Assembly: GCA_946611445.1 (NCBI GenBank) | Contig: CAMODP010000045.1 | Location: 1 to 12,213, forward strand | From: an uncultured Eubacterium sp. | GTDB taxonomy: Bacteria > Bacillota > Clostridia > Lachnospirales > Lachnospiraceae | DNA: 12,213 bases | Direction of reading: 5' to 3' | Position numbers and translations under genes: made by a program | The notes under the pieces: model-generated | Told to the model about the DNA's origin: nothing | Database searches by the model: none | What the model saw: only the letters and a program-made list of their open reading frames with translations | Shown: positions 5,840 through 12,213 of the stretch, one piece after another | How the letters are laid out: each line of letters opens with the position of its first letter | Numbering within the stretch: the first letter of the stretch is position 1

Positions 5840-7831
5840 TCAGCCTGCCTGGCCGTTCAGTTCGCGGTATACCAGGTCGGAGATGCTGACGATCCGGGTG
5901 ATGGCTTCGCCGTTGCCGGCGAGATTTTCGCTGAGTGTGCACAGGACGTAGTCTTTCTTGGCGCCCCAGATGATGGCGGCGTCGTTTTCGACGATGCCGA
6001 GTGTCGGGTCTGCGAGTTCGCCTGTCTTGTTGGCTGTCACAGCGCCGTAGGCGGTGACGCCGGCCGGGATTTTGTTCAGCCGGGTCTGGCCTTTCAGAAG
6101 GTTCTGCATCTGTTCGGATGCTGCCGCGCTCACGCAGGTGCCGTCGTAGATGGAGGCCAGGAGGAGGGCGCAGTCGTCGGATGTCGTGTAATTGTCCTCT
6201 GTAAAGGATGAGGCAAGGAAGCGGCGGCCCATGGATGTGCCGGTGTACCCGTGCTCTGTGCACCACTCGTTCAGCCGGAGACGGCCGGCTTCGAAATCTC
6301 CGCCGCCGAGCGCCTCTACGAGAGAGTTTGCAGCGGTGTTGTCGCTGACGGTGATCATTGCCTGAAGAAGGCCGGCATTGGAGCCTTCATCTGCTTTGGC
6401 AGTATCCCGCTCTGCTTCCGGGACAGATGAGTAGATCTGTTCGTAGGTCGCCGCCATGATGAACAGCTTCAGCACGCTGGCTGAGCGGATCCGGCGGTCA
6501 CCGCCGATCGTACATCTCTGTCTGTCTGTCAGGTCTATCACAGACACGCCCCAGACTTCTCCCGCGGCTTCCGCCGGCGCAATATAGTCTGCAGTGATTT
6601 TTTCCGCCAGTTTATCCATTTCTGCCGTTATCTTGAAATCCTGTCCTGCCTGCCCGGCATGATCCGATTTTGTTCCTTCTTCGCCGACAGGCCTGCCGCC
6701 TCGCGTCTTCCGGGGGCTGCCCGCTGCAGGTGACGGATTATCCGCAAACCACTTGTCTATGCCGTCGGCGATTCCGGTCACCATGATGCCGCGGAATTCC
6801 GCGTCAGCCATCCGCATATCGTCCTGTTCATTTGTCATGTAGCCCATCTCCAGGATCGTGACGGGGATCTCACTCCAGTTGATGCCCGTCATGGAGTTGC
6901 TGTACGTCAGTCCGAGATTTGACAAGCCGGTCGCCTCGCAGTAGCTGTTCAGGATGTCAGCGGACAGCTCCGCTGATTTCTCAGCCAGATGGCTCACATA
7001 CGGGTTGTCGGAACCGGGAGATACGGTCAGCGCGCCGCTGACGGACGGGTCATCAGAACCGTTGGCATGGATCCGCACATATATATCGGCCCCGGATTCA
7101 TTTGCCAGCATGGCCCGTTCCGAATTGCTGATGGCTGTCTCATTGTTCTCTCTGGTCAGCACGACCTCATATCCGCGCTTCTCCAGCTCCTCACGCAGCA
7201 GCAGGGATATATCCATGTTCAGCTCATACTCGCCGATACCCGTAAAGCTCCCGGTGGTGCCGGCAGAGGCTTTGGTCTTCATCTCCGCGGAGCCCGGGCC
7301 ATTCGGCTCCTGGGCGCTCATATCCACAGACGGCGCCTGATGGCCCGGATCGATGGCGACGATGCCCCGGATCGTGTCGACTGTCTCTTCTGCCGCAGAG
7401 GATGAAGTTTCCTCACCGCCGGCCGCACTCGATCCGGACGCGGCAGCTGTTTCCCCGGCTGTCCCGGATACTGCAGTTTCTGCACTATCGGCTGTTCCGG
7501 ATACCGCGGTCTCCGCTTTCTCTTCAGCAGATGCAGGCATCTTTTTCCCGTCGGTTTCTGCCGGCGCTGCCGGATCGTCCTTGCCTGCAGATGCCGGCTT
7601 CTGATTCGCCGCCGACTGCGTTGCGGCGCTTTTTTTGTCCGCCGGCGACGATGCGGCGCTTTCTTCTGCCGCTGATGACGCGGTGACTGCGGTTGCCTGC
7701 AGGACCGGTGCCGGCGAGGGCGCTGCGGCGTTCACCGAACTGTCTTCCGCAGATACCGCTGTCCCTGCCAGCGTCATAGTTATCAAGGCCGCCAATACTG
7801 CCGCAGAAAGGCGTCGGGTCCGTTTACTCAT
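5840..7831 (-). CDS. Secreted N-acetylmuramoyl-L-alanine amidase fused to class-A beta-lactamase-like serine hydrolase
   Basis: The 663-residue product has a signal peptide (about 1-28), an Ala/Ser/Glu-rich linker (29-150) and two enzyme domains. Residues 155-363 are an Amidase_3 domain with zinc ligands His164 (DPGH), Glu201 and His255 (IHAN) and catalytic Glu328 (ILEMGY); a 30-residue insert between His164 and Glu201 is usual in clostridial members. Residues about 402-660 are a serine beta-lactamase/transpeptidase-fold domain with SVLK (452-455), SDN (496-498) and KTG (602-604), so all three active motifs are present. I see no clear ExxLN omega loop, so a beta-lactamase activity is not certain; it may be a peptidase or penicillin-binding hydrolase. 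The first domain cuts MurNAc-L-alanine bonds in peptidoglycan. The gene is first in an operon with the C69 dipeptidase. Confidence 0.93.
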   Translation of the reverse strand: MSKRTRRLSAAVLAALITMTLAGTAVSAEDSSVNAAAPSPAPVLQATAVTASSAAEESAASSPADKKSAATQSAANQKPASAGKDDPAAPAETDGKKMPASAEEKAETAVSGTADSAETAVSGTAGETAAASGSSAAGGEETSSSAAEETVDTIRGIVAIDPGHQAPSVDMSAQEPNGPGSAEMKTKASAGTTGSFTGIGEYELNMDISLLLREELEKRGYEVVLTRENNETAISNSERAMLANESGADIYVRIHANGSDDPSVSGALTVSPGSDNPYVSHLAEKSAELSADILNSYCEATGLSNLGLTYSNSMTGINWSEIPVTILEMGYMTNEQDDMRMADAEFRGIMVTGIADGIDKWFADNPSPAAGSPRKTRGGRPVGEEGTKSDHAGQAGQDFKITAEMDKLAEKITADYIAPAEAAGEVWGVSVIDLTDRQRCTIGGDRRIRSASVLKLFIMAATYEQIYSSVPEAERDTAKADEGSNAGLLQAMITVSDNTAANSLVEALGGGDFEAGRLRLNEWCTEHGYTGTSMGRRFLASSFTEDNYTTSDDCALLLASIYDGTCVSAAASEQMQNLLKGQTRLNKIPAGVTAYGAVTANKTGELADPTLGIVENDAAIIWGAKKDYVLCTLSENLAGNGEAITRIVSISDLVYRELNGQAG

Positions 7832-7880
7832 ATCTCACATAACTCCTTCTCGTCTGTCATTTTTGAGCCGGCGATTTCTC

Positions 7881-7909
7881 TTTATAGATTTTGACAGTTC
7901 AGAAACCAA
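7881..7909 (-). promoter_or_regulatory. Candidate promoter of the amidase-dipeptidase operon
   Basis: The minus strand has TTGGTT (7904-7909), a 17-base spacer and TATAAA (7881-7886), placing the start of transcription near 7874 and a leader of about 43 bases with AAGGAG before the ATG. It overlaps the left end of the structured region at 7890, so the two transcripts, if both exist, diverge from overlapping DNA. Confidence 0.45.
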
Positions 7910-8266
7910 CCGGACGCTGACATGCTGACCGGGGACAGCCAGATGGGCTCCGCTGCGCCGGTCCGAGCCTGCTCGACTAAGGTGCCCGGGACAGGTATGC
8001 CCCGGCCGCCCAAGTCTCGACCGGTCTCGGACACGTACTCGCTGAAGTCGCCCACGTGTCTGTTCCCGGTCAGCATGTCAGCTGTAAACACTTACCGATG
8101 GGAAACCTGTTTCACGTTCAATAACAGCAGTATGCGTCGGGATTACCTGTCTGACGGACTGCGTTGGAGCAAGCGCAGAAACCCTTGCGGATGTCGCGCG
8201 AAGCGACCGCAGGACAAGGACAGGAAGCCACGGCGCAAACTGCGTCCGTTACTGAAAACTGTCAAA
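7890..8266 (+). ncRNA. Candidate large structured RNA of unknown class
   Basis: About 377 nt without a credible gene are closed by TTTGACAGTT (7890-7899) pairing with AACTGTCAAA (8257-8266), extended by CAG/CTG. CGGAC (7911-7915) can pair with GTCCG (8244-8248) and stacks on a long stem, 7916-7937 with 8061-8082, with 22 pairs of which the only non-Watson-Crick one is G7934-U8064. Within and beyond it are GTCCGAG/CTCGGAC (7961-7967/8026-8032), ACGT hairpin (8033-8036/8054-8057), CTGTT/AACAG (8107-8111/8123-8127), CGTC/GACG (8135-8138/8153-8156), CTGCG/CGCAG (8159-8163/8174-8178), CTTGCGG/CCGCAGG with inner GTCGC/GCGAC (8184-8213). The loop CCTGTC (8146-8151) can pair with GACAGG (8219-8224). 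The wobble pair and purine-rich unpaired stretches favour the plus strand. RNase P, tmRNA and SRP signature motifs are absent. A non-coding mobile element is an alternative. Confidence 0.6.
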
Positions 8267-8343
8267 TACTATTCTTTTTGAGAGTACCACATAACGCCCG
8301 GCGCGTCAAAGAAAGCCGCAGTTCTCTCCCGGCACCGCCTTTG

Positions 8344-8394
8344 AAAAAAGCAGAGACCGCAGCCGCCATATCCGTATGGCAGACCGCAGTCTCT
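8344..8394 (-). terminator. Intrinsic terminator of the radical SAM gene
   Basis: On the minus strand AGAGAC (8389-8394) pairs with GTCTCT (8352-8357) and, inside, GCCATA (8375-8380) pairs with TATGGC (8365-8370) around a four-base loop; six T follow at 8344-8349. It lies about 90 bases after the radical SAM stop. The segment 8267-8343, between it and the structured region, shows nothing else I can support. Confidence 0.75.
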
Positions 8395-8482
8395 TCCGCT
8401 AATCTCATTCAGTCATTCATTTTGCTTTATGTCGCCTGCTTTGGAGATTCTTCTGTCCGCAGACAGCCTGCCGGCTTATTCC

Positions 8483-9967
8483 TTATACAGCCTTCTTACA
8501 GGTTTCGTTTTCGTCGGCGTGTTCAAAGGCAGCCAGCTCCGGGTGCTCTCTCTTCTCTGCCGTGTAGTTCTCATAGCTGGGCCGTCTGTGTGTCTGGGCA
8601 GCCCAGATCTCTTCCGCGACAGGCGCCCAGTTCTTCGCGTACTCATCGCACTTCGCGCAGAGGTGCTCTACGGATTCCGGCGCCTCCTCATTGGTCTGGT
8701 ACGCGCCTGTTTTTTCGACCATCTCACGCAGCAGCTGCGGATTTTCCAGCATCGGGCAGGGACGCAGGTGGTTCCTGTTGAAGGGCTGGCCCTCATGATA
8801 CGCCTTGAACAGCGGGCTCTGCAGCATCTCCAGCACGGAATTCTCGTGGATGTTTGTGTTGGAGTAATGAATAAATACGCAGGGCTCTGCGTCGCCGCTG
8901 GAATTTATATGGAAGTAATTCCTGCCGCCGGCAATGCAGCCGCCCACGAACTCACCGTCATTCTGGAAGTCCATCGGATAGAAGGAAATGCCGGATTCGT
9001 CGGAGCGCACATAGCGGATCCGTTCAATCATGTATTTCCTCTGCTCGGGCGTCGGCAGCAACTCCGGCACGGCATTCTGCCCTGTGGGCATATAGTGGAA
9101 GTAAAAGCCGAATTTCGCGCCTTTTTCCTCCAGCAGATGGAAGAAATCATCGCTGGTGACCGCCTCAATGTTGTCTCTCGTATAGCAGATGGATGTGCCG
9201 AACAGGATACCGTACTTTTTCAGCAGATCCATGGCCTTCATCACGGCATCGTAATGACCGTCGCCGCGGCGGGCATCGTTGGTATCCGGCGTGCCTTCGA
9301 TAGACAGGAAGAATGTCATGTTGCCCAGGCGGGCCAGCTCCTTGCACAGGTCCTCATCGATCAGCGTCGAATTTGAGAAGGCCGCGAAGTAGCAGTCATG
9401 GTGCTTCTCTATCAGGCGGAGGATGTCTTTTTTGCGGACCATCGGCTCACCGCCGGTCATCAGGTAAAGATGCGTGCCGAGCTCCTTGCCCTGTGTGACG
9501 ATCTTGTCCATGTCCTCGAAGCTCAGATTGTGCTTGTGTCCGTATGTGCCGGACCAGCAGCCCTTACAGTGCATATTGCAGGCAGAGGTCGGATCAAAGA
9601 GGATGAGCCACGGAATGTTGCAGTCGTACTTCTCGCGGGTTTTGCGTATCATCTTTGTCCCGCGGAAAAAGGACTCATACCCGAGATTCAGCAGGGTCAT
9701 CTTCGCAAAGTTCGGATCGATCTCATCGATAATGCTGTCGATGAATTTCATCCAGCGATTGTCCGGATCATCGATCGCCGCTTCCACGGCCTTCTGTTTT
9801 TCAGGCGTATAGGCCGCTCCGTAGAACCGCTTTGCCAGCTCATTGAATTTCCTGTACGCATCCCTTTTGTTGTCTCTGCTCTTCAGATTTCTGATCAGTC
9901 CGTCGATAATAGCACCAACGGCAGCCCTCTCGGCTGCATGACCCAGATTAGCCATTGATGAAGCCAT
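8483..9967 (-). CDS. Radical SAM protein with SPASM-like C-terminal cysteines
   Basis: The protein has 494 residues. A helical N-terminal part (1-110) precedes the radical SAM core. The 4Fe-4S ligands are Cys130, Cys134 and Cys137 (CNMHCKGC), and GGEP at 172-175 marks the S-adenosylmethionine site. A SPASM-type region follows: Cys344 in GGCIAGG, Cys363 in GDAEPC, then Cys404 (CPMLENP), Cys437 and Cys440 (CAKC), enough for at least one auxiliary cluster. SPASM proteins often modify peptides or proteins, but no precursor peptide gene is seen nearby, and the substrate is unknown. The ATG at 9967 has AGGAG 9 bases upstream; an inner Met at residue 5 is less likely. It is monocistronic, with its own terminator, and diverges from asnB. 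Confidence 0.93.
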   Translation of the reverse strand: MASSMANLGHAAERAAVGAIIDGLIRNLKSRDNKRDAYRKFNELAKRFYGAAYTPEKQKAVEAAIDDPDNRWMKFIDSIIDEIDPNFAKMTLLNLGYESFFRGTKMIRKTREKYDCNIPWLILFDPTSACNMHCKGCWSGTYGHKHNLSFEDMDKIVTQGKELGTHLYLMTGGEPMVRKKDILRLIEKHHDCYFAAFSNSTLIDEDLCKELARLGNMTFFLSIEGTPDTNDARRGDGHYDAVMKAMDLLKKYGILFGTSICYTRDNIEAVTSDDFFHLLEEKGAKFGFYFHYMPTGQNAVPELLPTPEQRKYMIERIRYVRSDESGISFYPMDFQNDGEFVGGCIAGGRNYFHINSSGDAEPCVFIHYSNTNIHENSVLEMLQSPLFKAYHEGQPFNRNHLRPCPMLENPQLLREMVEKTGAYQTNEEAPESVEHLCAKCDEYAKNWAPVAEEIWAAQTHRRPSYENYTAEKREHPELAAFEHADENETCKKAV

Positions 9968-10050
9968 GCTCAGATTCTCCTCTCCAGTTGCGTGTTTTTT
10001 GGCTTTTTACTATTTACTGTCCTGCTATTGCAGTTTCTGACTCATGCTGA

Positions 10051-10056
10051 ATTATA
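10051..10056 (-). promoter_or_regulatory. Candidate -10 box of the radical SAM gene
   Basis: The minus strand has a perfect TATAAT, giving a start near 10044 and a leader of about 76 bases. No good -35 hexamer lies 16-18 bases upstream (GTGTAT at 17). A weak -35 together with a palindrome at about -39 to -56 is the arrangement expected for an activator-dependent promoter; that reading is inference. Confidence 0.4.
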
Positions 10057-10082
10057 GGCAAATCGGCCGCCGGATACACGGA

Positions 10083-10100
10083 ACAGATTTGCAAATCTGT
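10083..10100. promoter_or_regulatory. 18-bp perfect palindrome between divergent promoters
   Basis: ACAGATTTGCAAATCTGT is its own reverse complement; beyond one mismatch, two further G/C pairs extend it (10080-10103). It is centred about -47 from the predicted radical SAM start and about 110 bases upstream of the asnB start. It could be an operator for a dimeric regulator or a second kind of dispersed palindrome. Confidence 0.55.
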
Positions 10101-10167
10101 CCCACGCTTTTCCGCTTTTGCCCACTTTCAGCAAACTGTCACCCCTGTTCTTCTCAGATTTTCTACC

Positions 10168-10196
10168 TTGTGCATGCCCGGAAGCTCCTATATAAT
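10168..10196 (+). promoter_or_regulatory. Promoter of asnB
   Basis: TTGTGC (10168-10173), a 17-base spacer and a perfect TATAAT (10191-10196) predict a start near 10203, about 22 bases before the asnB ATG. This also rules out an upstream TTG start at 10168, which would lie in the -35 box. Confidence 0.65.
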
Positions 10197-10224
10197 GGCT
10201 GTTAAGTCAAAAAGGGGGCCTGCT

Positions 10225-12192
10225 ATGTGCGGAATCTGCGGTTTTACCGGAACAGAATATGACCAGAACGCTGTCCTGGAGGATATGATGACCCGAATTA
10301 TCCACCGGGGGCCGGACGGAGGCGGCAGTTTTATCGATAAAGATATCGCCATGGGCTTCCGGCGTCTGGCGATCATCGATCTGAACACAGGCGACCAGCC
10401 GATGTTCAATGAGGACCGCTCTCTCGTCCTGACCTTTAACGGTGAGATCTACAATTACCGGGAGCTCCGGGAGGAGCTTCTCGCAAAAGGCCACACCTTT
10501 GCCAATAAATCAGACACTGAGGTCCTCCTGCACGGCTATGAGGAGTGGGGGGAGCAGCTGCCGGACCGGCTGCGGGGCATGTTTGCCTTTGTGATCTGGG
10601 ATACCCGGAAGCGGGAGCTGTTTGCCGCCAGGGATATGTTCGGCATTAAGCCTTTTTATTACGCGCAGATCGGTGGACAGCTGATCTACGGGTCGGAGAT
10701 CAAGAGTATCCTGGAGTACCCCGGTTACCGGCGCGAGGTAAACACGGAAGCCCTGGAACAGTATCTGTCCTTCGAGTACTCTGTCCTTCCCGAGACGTTT
10801 TTCAGGGGCGTCTTCAAGCTGATGCCCGGTCATTTTATGCGCTGGAAGGCAGGGAAACTGACTATAACGCAGTATTTTGACCCGATGCTGACCCCCGAAG
10901 ATACGCCGGATACATCCGGCATCCCGGCATCCCGGAAAAGCCGCAAGGCGGATCAGGGGCAAACGGCAGCACATGCGAAAAAAAGACACGAGGATCTGAT
11001 AGACCGCATCGATGAAATCCTGCAGGAATCGATCCGTTATCACATGGTCAGTGATGTCGAGGTGGCCTCGCTCCTGTCCAGCGGCGTGGATTCGAGCTAC
11101 GTTGCCTGCCATTTTCACGGGGCGCGCACGTTTACCGTAGGCTTTGACTACGAGACCTACAATGAGATCCCCTATGCGCAGGAGCTGTCCCGCACGCTGG
11201 GGATTGAGAACCACAGCAAAGTCATATCAACGGAAGAGTACTGGGCCGAGCTGCCGCGTATCCAGTATTTTATGGATGAGCCGCTCGCGGACGCCTCCTC
11301 TGCGGCCCTGTATTTTGTGGACCGCGAAGCGGCAAAGCAGGTCAAGGTCATTTTGTCCGGCGAAGGTTCCGACGAGCTCTTCGGCGGCTACGTTATCTAC
11401 CATGAGCCGATGTCGCTGGCCCGGTACCAGCGCCTCCCGAAGGGTCTGCGCCGCGCCCTGGCTGCTGCGGCCCGCCGGATCCCCGGTCACCCGAAGGGAC
11501 GCGGTTTCCTGCTGCGCGGTGCCCAGAGCGTCGAAGAGCGCTTCATCGGCAATGCCAATGTCTATACCGTCGAACAGCGGAAAAAGGTGCTCCGGCATAC
11601 GACGGATACCGCGCCCGCGGACCTGACCCGGCCCTTCTATCACAAAGTCCGTCACCTGAAGGACACCGAAAAAATGCAGTACATCGACCTGAACTTCTGG
11701 CTGGTCGGCGATATCCTGCTGAAAGCGGACAAGATGAGCATGGCCCACTCTCTGGAGAGCCGCGTGCCTTTCCTGGACCGCGGCGTCTGGGAATGCGCCA
11801 GGAAAATACCGCTTGCAGAAAAGGTCACAGACCAGAATACGAAAGTCTGCTTCCGCGAGGCCGCACACCGGTATCTCTCTGACCGGCAGGCCGAGAAGAA
11901 AAAGCTGGGCTTCCCTGTTCCCATCCGCATCTGGCTCCGCACAGACAAATACTATGCAATCGTAAAAAAAGAATTTCTGAGCGAAGCCGCGGAGAAATTC
12001 TTTCATACAGATGAGCTCATGCGTATCCTGGATGCCCACAAAGCAGGAAAAGAAGACTATGCCCGCCATATCTGGACCGTCTATATGTTTCTCCTGTGGT
12101 ACCGGGAGTACTTCACGGAAGGAGGCTGCAGCGTGAGCCCGGACGACGAGCGGGCCATTGAGGCCGCCCGCCGGGAGCGGGTGTACCGCTGA
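10225..12192 (+). CDS. asnB: Asparagine synthase (glutamine-hydrolysing)
   Basis: The start is placed at 10225 because the nucleophile must be Cys2 (MCGICGF), the promoter lies just upstream and AAAGGGGG precedes it by about 8 bases. The 655-residue product has an N-terminal class II glutamine amidotransferase domain (about 1-190; HRGPD at 27-31, NGEIYNYREL at 72-81, SDTEV at 96-100), which frees ammonia from glutamine. The synthetase domain (about 255-630) has the PP-loop SSGVDSS at 285-291, where ATP activates aspartate, and SGEGSDELFGGY at 378-389. Residues 223-255 are a polar, low-complexity linker longer than in many relatives. It makes asparagine in the cytoplasm. Intact Cys2 and full length favour amino acid synthesis over a peptide-cyclase role. 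No partner gene follows within the window. Confidence 0.96.
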   Translation: MCGICGFTGTEYDQNAVLEDMMTRIIHRGPDGGGSFIDKDIAMGFRRLAIIDLNTGDQPMFNEDRSLVLTFNGEIYNYRELREELLAKGHTFANKSDTEVLLHGYEEWGEQLPDRLRGMFAFVIWDTRKRELFAARDMFGIKPFYYAQIGGQLIYGSEIKSILEYPGYRREVNTEALEQYLSFEYSVLPETFFRGVFKLMPGHFMRWKAGKLTITQYFDPMLTPEDTPDTSGIPASRKSRKADQGQTAAHAKKRHEDLIDRIDEILQESIRYHMVSDVEVASLLSSGVDSSYVACHFHGARTFTVGFDYETYNEIPYAQELSRTLGIENHSKVISTEEYWAELPRIQYFMDEPLADASSAALYFVDREAAKQVKVILSGEGSDELFGGYVIYHEPMSLARYQRLPKGLRRALAAAARRIPGHPKGRGFLLRGAQSVEERFIGNANVYTVEQRKKVLRHTTDTAPADLTRPFYHKVRHLKDTEKMQYIDLNFWLVGDILLKADKMSMAHSLESRVPFLDRGVWECARKIPLAEKVTDQNTKVCFREAAHRYLSDRQAEKKKLGFPVPIRIWLRTDKYYAIVKKEFLSEAAEKFFHTDELMRILDAHKAGKEDYARHIWTVYMFLLWYREYFTEGGCSVSPDDERAIEAARRERVYR

Positions 12193-12213
12193 AGCCGGTT
12201 GGGATGTGACAGG

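Noticed and set aside
5814..6266. N-terminal extension of the C69 dipeptidase frame
   Set aside because: It is Arg/His-rich, lies within the amidase fusion gene in another frame, and precedes a clear ribosome site and signal peptide at 5813.
7890..8266. RNase P RNA, tmRNA or group I intron
   Set aside because: Size is similar, but I find no GGAAAGTCC/ACAGAA pair of RNase P, no tmRNA ends and no full set of group I core motifs; a covariance search would settle it.
7922..8281. Plus-strand frame of 119 codons and an opposing 69-codon frame in the structured region
   Set aside because: Neither has a convincing ribosome site, hydrophobic core or known motif, and both run through the long inverted repeat arms.
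8429..9376. Long plus-strand open frame of 315 codons
   Set aside because: It is opposite the radical SAM gene, whose motifs (CxxxCxxC, GGEP, SPASM cysteines) and terminator leave no doubt about the coding strand; the antisense product has no recognisable domain.
10510..11214. Minus-strand frame of 234 codons inside asnB, and a second at 11227-12069
   Set aside because: Both are antisense to a full-length, motif-rich asnB and show no domain or ribosome site.
10225..12192. AsnB-like lasso peptide cyclase acting with the nearby radical SAM protein
   Set aside because: Cys2 and the whole amidotransferase domain are intact, the two genes are divergent, and no precursor peptide, leader peptidase or transporter is present.

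Overview
The window looks like chromosomal DNA from a high-GC member of the Clostridia, most likely a Lachnospiraceae-type gut anaerobe. This is inferred from AAGGAG-type ribosome binding sites, a DUF5685/J-domain gene pair, a BspA-type leucine-rich repeat, a secreted C69 dipeptidase and an amidase whose metal-site insert is of the clostridial kind. I see no phage, plasmid, integrase or transposase gene, no tRNA or rRNA, and no CRISPR array.

Layout. Positions 1-144 hold three copies of a 27-bp palindrome, the first of eight in the left 3.7 kb. Positions 172-2360 are a three-gene minus-strand operon, transcribed from 2360 leftward: a two-helix membrane protein with a zinc ribbon, a DUF5685 protein, and a J-domain protein with a cysteine-rich tail. 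A small membrane protein gene (2511-2834, minus) and trmL (3133-3624, plus) diverge from a shared region with two extended -10 elements. Four palindrome copies lie in or around the small gene; one encodes part of its tail and another supplies its stop codon. A further copy sits between trmL and the leucine-rich-repeat fragment that converges on it.

Positions 3682-7831 form a minus-strand block for cell-wall and peptide breakdown. It contains a secreted amidase fused to a class-A beta-lactamase-like serine hydrolase, a secreted C69 dipeptidase, and a leucine-rich-repeat fragment that lacks a start and begins exactly where the dipeptidase stops, in another frame. The gene-free stretch 7832-8482 is the most unusual part. 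About 377 nt (7890-8266) are closed by an inverted repeat, contain a second near-perfect stem of 22 bp, several local hairpins and a possible pseudoknot, and look like a large structured RNA on the plus strand that I cannot assign to a known class.

The right end holds a radical SAM/SPASM-like protein (8483-9967, minus, with a clear terminator) diverging from a glutamine-dependent asparagine synthetase (10225-12192, plus). An 18-bp perfect palindrome lies between their promoters. The window ends 21 bases after the asnB stop.
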